A program made the position numbers and the translations under genes. The notes under the pieces are model-generated. The model did no database searches, was not told the DNA's origin, and saw only the letters and a list, made by a program, of their open reading frames with translations. This document shows, in pieces, positions 24,292 through 36,080 of a stretch of DNA of 64,000 nt (position 1 is its first letter; each line of letters begins with the position of its first letter). Source of the DNA: Cranoglanis bouderius (taxonomy: Eukaryota; Chordata; Actinopteri; Siluriformes; Cranoglanididae); the NCBI GenBank assembly GCA_023630585.1, contig CM042558.1, positions 9,885,800-9,949,799 of the forward strand. The letters are read 5' to 3'.

Positions 24292-27200
24292 CTAGATCTT
24301 CTCATCAGTCATTTCCAAGAACTGGGCATATACATCCCTGGAACACTCCCCTTTTTGGTTGAACAGGAACTTGTAATAGCTGCCATCAGCACAAATGGCT
24401 GGAGAAAGGACAAAAGTAATGAAAAGTAATGGTTAGTAAGTGTGCTCAGAAAGTCAGCAAACTCTTTGCAGTGTTAATGATTTACCACAAATTCAATCTT
24501 AATCCAATGTTTGTAAACTATAAAAGGAGCCTGTGGCTTTTCTGTTTTCTCAGGCCATGAATGAGGTTTTCATATCACTGTCACACCTGGTTAGTTCATT
24601 TTTAACTAACGGCTGCTAAATTAAACACATAACTCCTCTTCACCTATGACTGCATTGGGCTCAGTTCCAAAGGCACAGACACAGGGTGATCCAGATGGGA
24701 CCTGGAACTTTGAGAAACTCCACTTGGAGCTGAAATACTTGGGTAGGAAACTGGCTGAGGCCAAGCTGTTTAAAAAAAAAAAAATTAAAAAAAAAAAGCA
24801 ACATAGCTACAGGTAAGAATCAGCAAATCTATGAGGAGACATAGTTAACAACTCTAAAGAAAAGTCCAGCAAATGGCGTCAAATTTTATCCCAAACCTTG
24901 ATTGCTTGTTCTTTTTGGGATCTTCTGCAGCAAATATGTGGACAGTCCCATGGTCACTCGACACACAGATGAGAGAGGCATCCTGGTTGAAGTTAATGCT
25001 GCAAGAAAACACAGGCATTAAATATGTTACTTACTGTAGACACCTGGACGTGGTTTGGAATCTTGTATCACAACATAAAATAATTGACAACTCACCAATA
25101 TATGTTTGCAGTCTGCGATCCTCGTCTTAACTCCTGAATCAGATGACCCGCTGATGTGTCAAATATTCTGATCAGTGTCCCCTGAAGAAGCAGAAATGAA
25201 AACCAAGTTAGACCATAAACATCTACACTATTCTTTTTTCTTTCTTTAAATTTTATTTGCGATGCTTTGTGGTGAACACTTGCACAGAAAAATTTCACAA
25301 AGCAATATTGTTCAAAATCGCCATGCTTGTATCAGTACTTCCACATCCGTTTCTCACTTTTTCTGAAGCCGTGGCTATCCGTGTGCCCTGGAGGTTGAGG
25401 GCGATACAACACAGAGCTCCTTCGTGAGCAGGAATGTCCACAGGAGGCCTCTCTGTGTTGGCCAGGTCTACTATCTGCACGTGTCCAGAGTGGGTGCCGG
25501 GAAATGCTAGCAAAGAGTTGTTGCTGTTTGGACACAGAACACACAAACCTGCAAAGATAATCGAAGAAGTAAACTGCATCAACTATCTGAAAACATTAGA
25601 GTAGAAAACAATTCAGTATCTACTAATCACACGGTTTTAAATCCATGCAATAAAACTTCACCGACATACAAAATAACAATGAGCCTCATGATATGAAACA
25701 AATGGATATGAACAAATGCATTCGTAAATCTTTCGCAAGAGCTTTTACACGATAAAGGTGGTATTTATAAAAATTCAGTTTGGGACAAAGTTCATATCCT
25801 ACAAGAGCTTGTGAGTGTGTGTAAATCTACCTAAAAGTAGACTCACTAAAGTGAACCTGGATTGATCAGCTTCAGATTGTATAGTTGGTATGAGTTACTT
25901 CAATTTTATATATGACTTATTCTGTCTAAGTTTAAGTAGCTTATTTATTTGCATGTACATATGCAGTGAAACTTTTGAAACTCGGTAGTTTGATATTAAT
26001 CAACTCAAAGAAAGCAATCCAAAAGAAATTCAGACATAAAGACAATGCTGCCATATAAAAGGAGGAAGAGTTAGTGTGTCTCTATAGTAGCCGATATTCT
26101 GCGTGGGCTGAGCTGCATTACTGGAAATTGTAGCACACACACCGCACTTCACTGTTTATTCATTTTCAGCTCTCTGTGCGCGTCGCTAAATGTAAATAAG
26201 CTGTGCTGTAAACACGCTTGGTAAGTTACAGGTGACTGGCATTTACCAACATACGCATGAGTATGAAAAAAAACAGCATTACCGAAACTTTAGTAAACCT
26301 GCTGGGAATTGTAGTGTGGTTTGGTATACAAAAACATTTCCAGATGTGATAAATGAGGCCTTCGAATATTTCAGTGCAGTGTATTTCGAGTGTGAAATAG
26401 GGACATACCTTTAGGGTTGTAGCATGTTTCAAAGACATGCAGCTGGTGTGGGTTATGTGTGAAAGTGAAGACTTTGATCATTGAATCCAGGACCACCACA
26501 ATTCTGGAAAAACACACACAGACAAACTCTGGCTTTATGTATTACGGTATGCTAGCTTGCAACCCTTATACATCATGTATAGTTAGGTCAGCTGTAGTTA
26601 AATATAAAATAAAGCACAAGGACCAAGTACTATTCAGCTTAATATTTAATACAGAATTTGTCTTGGCGTCAAAGTCTAAATTGCTGTACTGTCAGTTAGC
26701 ACTCATTCCCACACCTAAATTATCAGATTCTTGTCAGGACAAAAATGCCTCATTTTCATTTGACAGAATAAGCATCACTTGACCCACCAGCGAAGATAAA
26801 AGCATAAATCAATTTGTTTTCATTTTTGTCTTCCTTATTTAAACATCATGGACTGCGAAACTGGTGAGCTTAGCTGACATTAACTAACGTTAATAATGGC
26901 TAATGTTAGATACTGGTTCGATAAATGACTTGCTTCCGATTTATGTTTCAAAATGGTTTGGGTGGTAAAATTAACTCATCTTACACATTTAAAGGAATAT
27001 AGTCTTGTAATGTACAATGTGAAGTAAAGCCCTTTTTCTGTGTGTTTTTTTTTTTTTTTTTAAATGATACCCATTGTTTTGTATTTTGTTGCTACACTGG
27101 CTAAATAACTGTAACAAATAATCATGATTTTAACACTGAGCTAAAAATATCATGGTTATTTTATTAACCATCACACAGCCCTAATCAATTATCTTTTGAT

Positions 27201-30200
27201 ATTTGATGATGTGAGCACTTTAGAAAATGCAGCCAGCACTACTTTTATCTCCCGCACCAGTCATATAAAGAGCTACAGTCAGAAGATGATGCAAGGTCGA
27301 CTTGCTTCCTGACTCTTAGTTGCATGACTTGCAAAAGACTGCTAGAGATTATTGTTTGCGAGGGTATTTGATTTAATTAATCAGAATTTAAAGCCCCTGG
27401 CAACATGATTTCAAACAATAAAAAATTAAAGCTCTGTCACTAAACAAGCATTTACCAGGGGTACAGTCAACAAATATACATCTGTATCTATGATTTCAAA
27501 CAAGTTGAGACTCATTACATGCTGTGTTGGTGTATTCATTCATATAACGTGTTTTTTTGGGGGTTTTTTAATGCAAGGTTTTTTTTTAACTGCTCGCCAA
27601 AACCTCCCATAAAGTACTACATTGTGTATAAAATGTGTATTGTATAAAACTGTAACACTGTAGAAAGATGCAGTTTCCTCAGGCTCAGGCACAAAGAGAC
27701 CGAGAGAGCATGTCACTTTAGTTTCCTTGGTTGGGCTAAAGCCGTAGAAGCAGATGGTTAATTCTGATACGTAAGTAGGCTCGATCTCACCTCTAGCAAA
27801 TGTAGGACCACCCAACTCAAATTGGACAGAAAAAAAGCTGAAAAAATAAATTCAGAACTCTCTTAACTGAAAAAAAAAATTCTTTCTTTTGCAATAAGTT
27901 GAAGGGGCTTTAATGATATTGATTAAATGACAGTGAATGGCATATTTGAATTAACGCATGAAATTATCGTTTGAAAGTAAAGACAAATACCTGTCTCTTC
28001 GTAGCTTAACAGCTTTGACTTCTGTGGAAAACTCAATCTCAATCACAGTCTTTTTCTTAAGGTCATCCCAGATCATCACTAGTGTTAAAAAAAAGGGAAA
28101 AAAAGATAATAAAAAAAAAACATTCATATGTGGCTTTTAAAAACAATTATTGAGGAAGTATGACTTAATACAATGGCTTTTTTTTTTTTTTTTTTTTAAA
28201 TCAAAGTCAAATTTCTATTCATTTCATTTTTCTTCTTGTCTGTATGATCAAACTCGCGTCTCAAACTCACATACTTTTGATAATAAGTAATAGGCATATA
28301 CAGGTGCATCTCAATAAATTAGAATGTCGTGGAAAAGTTCATTTATTTCAGTAATTCAACTCAAATTGTGAAACTCGTGTATTAAATAAATTCAATGCAC
28401 ACAGACTGAAGTAGTTTAAGTCTTTGGTTCTTATAATTGTGATGATTTTGGCTCACATTTAACAAAAACCCACCAATTCACTATCTCAACAAATTAGAAT
28501 ACTTCATAAGACCAATAAAAAAAACATTTTTAGTGAATTGTTGGCCTTCTGGAAAGTATGTTCATTTACTGTACATGTACTCAATACTTGGTAGGGGCTC
28601 CTTTTGCTTTAATTACTGCCTCAATTCAGCGCGGCATGGAGGTGATCAGTTTGTGGCACTGCTGAGGTGGTATGGAAGCCCAGGTTTCTTTGACAGTGGC
28701 CTTCAGCTCATCTGCATTTTTTGGTCTCCTGTTTCTCATTTTCCTCTTGACAATACCCCATAGATTCTCTATGGGGTTCAGGTCTGGTGTGTTTGCTGGC
28801 CAGTCAAGCACACCAACACCATAGTCATTTAACCAACTTTTGGTGCTTTTGGCAGTGTGGGCAGGTGCCAAATCCTGCTGGAAAATGAAATCAGCATCTT
28901 CAAAAAGCTGGTCAGCAGAAGGAAGCATGAAGTGCTCCAAAATTTCTTGGTAAATGGATGCAGTGACTTTGCTTTTCAAAAAACACAATGGACCAACACC
29001 AGCAGATGACATTGCACCCCAAATCATCACAGACTGTGGAAACTTAACACTGGACTTCAAGCAACTTGGGCTATGAGCTTCTCCACCCTTCCTCCAGACT
29101 CTAGGACCTTGGTTTCCAAATGAAATGCAAAACTTGCTCTCATCTGAAAAGAGGACTTTGGACCACTGGGCAACAGTCCAGTTCTTCTTCTCGTTAGCCC
29201 AGGTAAGACGCCTCTGACGTTGTCTGTGGTTCAGGAGTGGCTTAACAAGAGGAATACGACAACTGTAGCCAAATTCCTTGACAAGTCTGTTTGTGGTGGC
29301 TCTTGATGCCTTGACCCCAGCCTCAGTCCATTCCTTGTGAAGTTCACTCAAATTCTTGAATCGATTTTGCTTGACAATCCTCATAAGGCTGCGGTTCTCT
29401 TGGTTGGTTGTGCATCTTTTTCTTCCACACTTTTTCCTTCCACTCAACTTTCTGTAAACATGCTTGGATACAGCACTCTGTGAACAGCCAGCTTCTTTGG
29501 CAATGAATGTTTGTGGCTTACCTAGTGAACCAACCTGAGAGACCATTTTGAAGGCTCAGGAAACCTTTGCAGGTGTTTTGAGTTGATTAGCTGATTGGCA
29601 TGTCACCATATTCTAATTTGTTGAGATAGTGAATTGGTGGGTTTTTGTTAAATTTAAACCAAAATCATCACAATTAAAAGAACCAAAGACTTAAACTACT
29701 TTAGTCTGTGTGCATTGAATTTATTTAATACACGAGTTTCACAATTTGAGTTGAATTACTGAAATAAATGAACTTTTTCCACGACATTCTAATTTATTGA
29801 GATGCACCTGTAAGAGGTACTGTGTAGATGCACTGGGCTGAGGACGTGGATACGGATGTGGTTGGTCTTGGGCATGCAAACGCACAGCTAGGATATTTAA
29901 AGACGCCTGGATATCACTGCACCATTTTTTAGGTCGTTACATTAGAGATTTGCTCATACATCATTTTGCATTCTCAAAACTGTTCTTGTTTTTAAACCCT
30001 TACTGCAATACTGACCTCTCCAAACAAATGTTCAAAAATGCATTCGTGCATTTTCAGTCATTATACCGAATGTCATATTAAGTGTAATGTGGTGAGGGAT
30101 ACAATACGCTATTTTGCCCATATTGTGCAAGAGAACATACCTTTATTAGGTGGGTACTTGGGTTTCTTGCCTCCTCCAACAAGTGCAAGGTAGTTGCATC

Positions 30201-31852
30201 GAAAAAGCATCTCAACATGCCCGACTCCACCCTCAAGAAACTCTGGAAGCCAAACACAACTTCAAGCAACTTCTCAAGACCACATTTTGAGCAGCAGATA
30301 TTTCTAATGTAGTTCTATATCAGAAAGACTAACAAAATATAACATGCAAATACACTATATTGGCAAAAGTGTATGGACACTTGACCATCACACCCATATG
30401 TGCCCATTCCAAAACCATGGCAATTAATTAAGTTTGGGGAAGAACCACATATGGATGTGATGGCCAGGTTTCCACATACTTTGGCCATATAATGTATTTG
30501 CATGTTATAGTTACTAAATCAGAGCAAGGAAGCACAGAAATGAAATGAATGCTCCACACAATGGGCGTTAAGATCATGAAAACATTACATGAAATGCAAT
30601 ATGTGAACCCTGACAAATCAGCAAACACAATTATTTGCTAGAACCTCTGATTTGGTGTTTTTAATAAGCTGCAGTGTGCCGCACAAGCCCAGTCCTCTCA
30701 TTAGTCGTGAGAATTTTAAGCCCTAAAAATGGATTCACCAACCAAAATAAGTTGTAGTTGTGAATGGCCAAATTAATTCAATTAAGGTCAAACCAGTTTT
30801 AGAAACATGGCAGGGAAAAAAAAAAAAAAAAAAAAACTAATTTAGATATCTCACAACTCACACAACTGCTATGAGCCGCATACTTAACATGCTTGTGTGT
30901 GTATTTTAAGTGATCACATCGGAAAATCATGTGCTGGACTGTAGACTTGGTTGTTAACTTCCTTATATAGCCTTCCACATACTCTTTTAACAATATTGCT
31001 GAAATGAATCAAGTTTGATTTTGCCTATATTTATGCCTTATCGTGACGTATATATCAGCAAAGTATCTTCTGCAGCAGTCAGAGTGATTGAGTAGATGAG
31101 GTTACTGATCTGTCGGGTAGCGTCAATCAGCAGCAGTCACCTTGTTTCTCTTTTTCTTTAAGAGGATCTGTGTTGTACACCCTGAAGCCATTTTCCATCC
31201 CGCATGCAAAGCATCCTGGAAAACGGAGGGGGGGGAAAAAAAGAACAATACGACTAAAAATGTGTGCTTTCCAACAGATTATTTCTTTCTGACTAATAAA
31301 AAAGTAACTCCTAGGTATCCAGTCAGCCGAATGAGATAATATTATATAATCTCCAAGTAACCAAATATTCAAATGTTTTGCACCATAATGTCTTTAACCT
31401 GACAACGGCTATTTTGCTAATGCAATTTTCTTGGCGTGTTTTAATAAAATAAACATATTTTCGGGGTATAAACAAACCAATTATAGCCAGTTAGCTAGCT
31501 GTCTACCTAGCAAACCGAGAAGTATTCGAGCGTTCATTAAAAATCGGATAAAGACAACACTAGCAACCATTATTTTTTTTCATCTAGTCACTTTAGATGT
31601 TCTATATAAACAAGCACTTAGACAGCCATCAAGCCACAATATACATCTATCTTCACTAAGTCGACCTCAAACTATTAGCTAGCTTGCTAATGGAGCTACC
31701 ACTGGCTGTAGCGTTCAGGGCATAGCGATGGTGATATTAGCTAGCTTAGCTTAGCTCATCAGGAACAACAAAAAAAACATCCTACCATGATCCTGGTTAA
31801 ATCCCGCATACAGGAGTCCATTTCCGTGAGGGTTGGATGGCAGTAAATTCAT
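24292..31852 (-). CDS. wdr45b: WD repeat domain phosphoinositide-interacting protein 3 (WIPI3), complete, 10 exons
   Basis: PROPPIN-family seven-bladed beta-propeller that binds PI3P and PI(3,5)P2 on autophagic and lysosomal membranes and acts early in autophagy. Exons in transcript order: 31852-31786, 31215-31141, 30242-30141, 28078-27991, 26503-26409, 25548-25358, 25181-25096, 24998-24897, 24765-24644, 24398-24292. They total 1035 nt, 344 aa plus stop, the length of human WDR45B. The start MNLLPSNPHGNGLLYAGFNQ matches the family N-terminus. The lipid-binding signature, FRRG in relatives, is LRRG here at about residues 224-227 (ELRRGSQTANIY), as in mammalian WIPI3. Exon 6 carries LCVLCPNSNNSLLAFPGTHS and the C-terminus is AQFLEMTDEKI. 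All junctions are GT-AG; the exon 8 donor GTTTGG is the weakest. Introns contain a complete Tc1 (28301-29810) and a short palindromic element. Confidence 0.96.
26504..27990 (-). other. wdr45b intron 4
   Basis: AT-rich intron with poly-T runs near 27045 and a few short open frames that look like chance. Nothing recognised. Confidence 0.6.
28301..29810 (-). mobile_element. Tc1-like transposon, complete ends (copy 1)
   Basis: TIRs start CAGGTGCATCTCAATAAATT at 28301 and end with the complement at 29810, each flanked by TA. The terminal inverted repeats are about 200 bp and nearly identical. A second copy of the same family is at 44531-46027. It encloses one long transposase frame and sits in wdr45b intron 3. 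Confidence 0.95.
28626..29546 (-). pseudogene. Tc1 transposase, 306 codons, stop just before the normal C-terminus
   Basis: Starts MVSQVGSLGKPQTFIAKEAG with the helix-turn-helix SAVSKHVYRKLSG. All three catalytic motifs are intact: VLFSDESKF (D), FIFQQDLAPAHTAKS (D) and PDLNPIENLWGIVKRK (E). The frame stops at TGA after SMPR, yet the same frame continues IEAVIKAKGAPTKY to a second stop, the usual end of the family. It is therefore one codon away from a normal-looking protein. Related proteins have about 30 more N-terminal residues, so the start may also be shortened. Whether it has any activity cannot be judged from sequence. Confidence 0.85.
30339..30508. repeat. Short palindromic DNA element
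   Basis: Left arm ATAACATGCAAATACACTATA followed by TTGGCAAAAGT is mirrored at the right by ACTTTGGCCATATAATG then TATTTGCATGTTAT. This resembles the ACACTATATTGCCAAAAG termini of a common fish Tc1-type MITE. Inside wdr45b intron 2. Confidence 0.65.
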
Positions 31853-32758
31853 GGTGCGTGCAAGTTGTTTAGCCCGAAACTGTCAAAATCACCTGCTTGA
31901 GTTTAACCAAAAAGACACCATTCCTCCAACGAGGTTCTATAGGATATGGGTTTGGCTTTGCTGTAAAACGCTGCTGTCCTGTGCGCCCTCCTTTCTCAGC
32001 AGGAAGCTCAAAAGATCGCCAAACAACCACAGGAAAAATAATCAACGAGAGCAATGGATTGGAGATGCCGTATTTTTATTTTTTTATTTATTTATTTTTT
32101 TGTAAGATTAGCTAGCCACCCAGCTAACATCCGATTTCAATCTGAATTGCCCCAATTTAGAAGGTAGAAATCTGTTTCGGTGAGACCGTAAGGAGAGGCG
32201 CTGTGGCAGTGATAAATCAGTATGGAGAAATACTCCTGTCTGAGCTGCAGCCATCGGCTAACTGGTATTGGGTGTAGATTTATTGTCACCGCGTTTGCAC
32301 AGTTTACACATAGATGAAAAGTATAAAAAGCAGAGCTAAAAACACAAAAGCAGTCAGTCACAGTAAAATGCGAAAGAAGAACATTAAATACCAGAGATGC
32401 GGTGTGTCGGAAGGAATACAGCATGTTGTGTTCAATATGCTAATAAACAAACAGTATAATTAAGTAGCATTAACTGAATAATATAATCCCCGATAGAATA
32501 AATATACACCCTTACATATCAGAATGTATTGAAATAATATGAAAGTTAAAAGAGTTACCGCCCCAGATAGACCTCGAACTTACAATGTGTTAATATTATT
32601 TTTTTTCTATTATTATTTTACGTCCTATTTTAATTAACAGTGTCTTACTCAAAAAAGAGACCGAAAACATTTATTTAAAAAAAAATAACATATAAAATAA
32701 AACAGCTCCACAGGAAAGCGTTAGTTTATAACGATATATCTCAGGTATTTTTATTGCA
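31853..32758. other. wdr45b upstream spacer
   Basis: Contains the wdr45b 5' UTR and promoter, which cannot be delimited. Further right it is AT-rich with no gene. Confidence 0.5.
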
Positions 32759-32831
32759 GCCCCAGTGGCCTAATGGATAAGGCACTGGCCTCCTAAGCCA
32801 GGGATTGTGGGTTCGAGTCCCATCTGGGGTG
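32759..32831 (+). tRNA. tRNA-Arg (CCT)
   Basis: A 73-nt cloverleaf. The acceptor stem GCCCCAG pairs with CTGGGGT, followed by discriminator G. A box TGGCCTAATGG, anticodon loop CTCCTAA with CCT, and B box GGTTCGAGTCC are all present. A pol III terminator T6 follows at about 32842. It matches the conserved vertebrate tRNA-Arg-CCT. Confidence 0.97.
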
Positions 32832-33689
32832 AGCTAAACATTTTTTGTAAAATTTCATCACAATCTTTATCACTGAGTGTGTGAATGTGAAAAATTTCCT
32901 ACACAAACTGTGACGACTGAAAGTCAAAATGGCCCACAGTGTTTTTGTAATGTAAACATGGTTACAATTTTAAACACAACACAAACTTTAGCCAAGCAGC
33001 TATTTTAGTAAAAACTGTTTGTAAAAGCTGTGTTTCAGCAATTCTTCTTTCTGTGGTAAGTGTCCAGGATAAGTTAATCAACTGTTAAGACTAATTTACA
33101 CTAGTCTTTAAGTATGCATATGTGGAGTGCATATTCCACAGTCGTTTGGTGCAACACGTGCACATCCTCAGAAATTATGTGCCTGCGTGGTGCAATACCA
33201 ACGTAAATAGTCAAGGCATTATAGCACTATCTGACACTGTGTCCCCAAAAAAATAAACAAATTAAAGTTGTTTCTCAAATTGCATACTTTATGTACTATT
33301 CTAGACCGTTACTGAACACTAACACCAACCAGGTTTCCTATTACAGTTCTTGTTTGAATTTTTAAAACCTCTCATGCAGCCTTTAAACAACAGAAAGGTC
33401 TGTTTTGAGTATCAGTCTTCTGGATTGTCTACATTAGAAAATACTTTTGAATGTTCATTGAGGATTTTTGATATGAGACAGCAGGAAGTTTTAAAGAGAA
33501 ACTGGGCCCGTCAGTCTGTTTAACAGTGATGTGCATGAAATCACTACACATTACAGTTCTACTTGAAAACCAAATGGACATTTTTAATTGTTAATTTGGT
33601 CACTCCTAAAGTTACTGCTATCTGTCTGATAAGTCTGTTTGTTTTTAAGCAGGCTAAAGATGGCCTGCTTCACTTGCATCGACACCTCT

Positions 33690-33922
33690 TTGGACTGCAT
33701 ATTGAGACCAGACCTTTTTTCTCTATAATTTGTCATGAAATAAAGAGGAAACAAGACACACCCAGCCATGAAACTGCTTATCAGTCATTTGTCCACTTAC
33801 TTTTGAGCCTGTGAAAATGGAGGGACTCATCTTGATTGCTTTATTTCAAATCCATTGTGGTGGTGTACAGAGGCTTAGCTATGATAATTGTGTCACTGTT
33901 CAAATACTTATGGACCTGACTG
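33690..33922 (+). mobile_element. Tc1-type terminal fragment
   Basis: The right end CAAATACTTATGGACCTGAC followed by TG at 33922 and TA is a known Tc1-family terminus in fish. The sequence to its left (TCCACTTACTTTTGAGCC, ATTTCAAATCCATTGTGGTG) belongs to the same element. No transposase and no opposite end found; left limit approximate. Confidence 0.6.
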
Positions 33923-34045
33923 TATAGTGGACATCACTTTTTATCCTCCAGATTTACACAATATCTGGAAGCAAGTATTTGAACCATGCATCTTGCATAG
34001 CAGCTATGTGCACGCACATACATGTGATGAAATTGAAGTCCACAT

Positions 34046-34137
34046 GGGTTTCCTCCTGGTTCTCCGGTTTCCTCCCACCTCCCAAAAACCTGCCAGTAGG
34101 TGGATTGGCTAAGATAAACTGCCACTAAGTGTGAATG
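34046..34137 (+). repeat. LINE/SINE 3'-end fragment
   Basis: GGTTTCCTCCTGGTTCTCCG, then CCTGCCAGTAGGTGGATTGG. Same family as the copy at 16955-17165. A second piece (GGGTTTCCTCTGGGTTCTCC) at about 34348 lies just beyond the neighbouring AT tract. Confidence 0.5.
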
Positions 34138-34157
34138 ATATAACTACAGCTATACTG

Positions 34158-34240
<83 letters not shown>
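34158..34240. repeat. (AT)n microsatellite
   Basis: More than 80 bases of alternating TA between two LINE-like fragments. Confidence 0.95.
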
Positions 34241-34244
<4 letters not shown>

Positions 34245-34426
34245 TAGTTATGCTCAGCAGGTATTGCTGCCTCACAGCTTCTGGGTCCCCAGATCTTTGT
34301 GTACACAAGTTCATATGTTTTCCCTGTGTTACGTGGGTTTCCTCTGGGTTCTCCAGTTTCTCCATAAACTCTCATAAACTATAAATGATGTATTTATAAG
34401 GGCAAACCGAAGAGTATTGTTCAACT

Positions 34427-34498
34427 GGTTCCATGGTGTAATGGTTAGCACTCTGGACTCTGAATCCAGCGATCCGAGTTCAAATCTCGGTGGAACCT
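34427..34498 (+). tRNA. tRNA-Gln (CTG), copy 1
   Basis: A 72-nt cloverleaf, GGTTCCA pairing with TGGAACC, anticodon CTG in ACTCTGAAT, B box AGTTCAAATCTC. Identical in sequence to the copy at 34641. No TTTT follows within about 60 nt, unlike the second copy. Confidence 0.96.
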
Positions 34499-34640
34499 AA
34501 CCTTATTATAAACCAGGTTGTTACAATAATAAGTTACCGTGTGTGTATGTGAAGCATTGCAACGTTTTCATTGCACGACCTCTTATATACAATTTTAGTC
34601 AGCGACCCAGAGACCATACTTTCAATTAGTCGCTATAAGC

Positions 34641-34712
34641 GGTTCCATGGTGTAATGGTTAGCACTCTGGACTCTGAATCCAGCGATCCGAGTTCAAATC
34701 TCGGTGGAACCT
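34641..34712 (+). tRNA. tRNA-Gln (CTG), copy 2
   Basis: Identical over 72 nt to the copy ending 142 nt upstream. A TTTT pol III terminator lies at about 34716. Flanks differ from copy 1, so the shared sequence is limited to the gene. Confidence 0.97.
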
Positions 34713-34837
34713 GTGTTTTATACTTAAATCCACAATCCAATAAGTAGTTTACATGTAATTACATCATTATCTTCTTACCACGTACGCTATACATATTTTT
34801 TTCAAATCATTTAGCAAAATATACACACGTCCATTAC

Positions 34838-34845
34838 CCGGAAGT
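34838..34845 (+). promoter_or_regulatory. ETS (GABP/NRF-2-like) motif before mrpl58
   Basis: CCGGAAGT, 25 nt upstream of the mrpl58 start codon. Such sites near the transcription start are usual for nuclear genes of mitochondrial proteins. The motif is seen; its use is inferred. Confidence 0.5.
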
Positions 34846-34870
34846 AGTACGTACCTTCCTTCAAATCAAT

Positions 34871-36024
34871 ATGGCGGCTCCCATAACAGCATGTTGTTTA
34901 TGTTTCTCGCGATCTGTACAGTTTGCAAACAGGACTGAACTGTCACGACAGATATTTTCTAAATTAAATTGCGGTACTTTTTTAATTCGCCATTTAGGCA
35001 GTGGCCAAAAGCTCCTCGCCAAGCACTCGGACAATTCACAGGTAAGGTACAGACTACATCGACAGAACAGCTCGACTTTGACTTAGACAGATTGAAATAA
35101 TATTTATTGCTTTAATCCGGTGCTGAATTAAAGAAAAGTACAACTCATTAGCTCTATACATTCAATAGGGTGAGCAGCCTGCTGAGATCCCAGTTGGTAC
35201 GTATGTGCTATTCATAATGTGACTAATAACAGCTGTTGTGTGTTTTAACTCCTGTTTTAAACTACGTTGTCCTATGACAGATAAACTTAAAATAACTTAC
35301 AGTCGAAGCAGCGGACCAGGAGGTCAACACGTAAACAAAGGTTGTATTATGAGTATTTACCTTGCACAGAATAATTATTTCCAATCTTAAATTTTTTTTT
35401 TATATATATATATATTTTTGGCACGCCAAAAAAAAAAAAAAAAAAGCCATTTGTATTTGTTTGCTGTTTTGTCGCCACTGCACAGTCAATACAAAAGCAG
35501 AGGTTCGGTTTCATGTTCAGACAGCAGAATGGATTCCAGAGGAGGTGAGAACGGAGATCCTCTTAAAGGTGAGGAAAGAAACAATGCCAGAAATGGTGAA
35601 ATGTCTAATTTGGTTCCTAAAATAGTACAGTGTGAGCCAACAGTATTTTTTTGACACAAACATTTTTAACTGTTTTGTACCAACAGAGGATTTTTTATTT
35701 TTTTTGAGGATGTTTTATATTATCATGTTGATCAAATTTGGTTAGTTATCATCTTTGCCCCTGATAATGGCTGGTTATAAGCATGTGTGCATTTATTGCT
35801 TTCATAAAGTATAAATATTTCATGCACCATGCCCGTTAGGGATGGGTGATATGGACTTAAAACTATATCATGATATTTTCTGGTATTTATTGCGATAACG
35901 ATATCAGTGGCGATATAAATATAGTACCATTCACCACTGTTTTTGGCTACAAGTGATAGCTGCATGTAGGGCTGTGACGATGGCAGATTTTTACCACAGC
36001 GGTGAGAGTGAAATTTATATCACA

Positions 36025-36080
<56 letters not shown>

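Larger units (their letters stand above)
32832..34426. other. Spacer with transposon and LINE fragments
   Basis: Holds the end of a Tc1-type element (to 33922), LINE 3'-end pieces and a long (AT)n tract, listed separately. No gene. Confidence 0.6.

Noticed and set aside
34109..34375. Open frames of repeated Tyr-Ile
   Set aside because: Translation of the (AT)n microsatellite.
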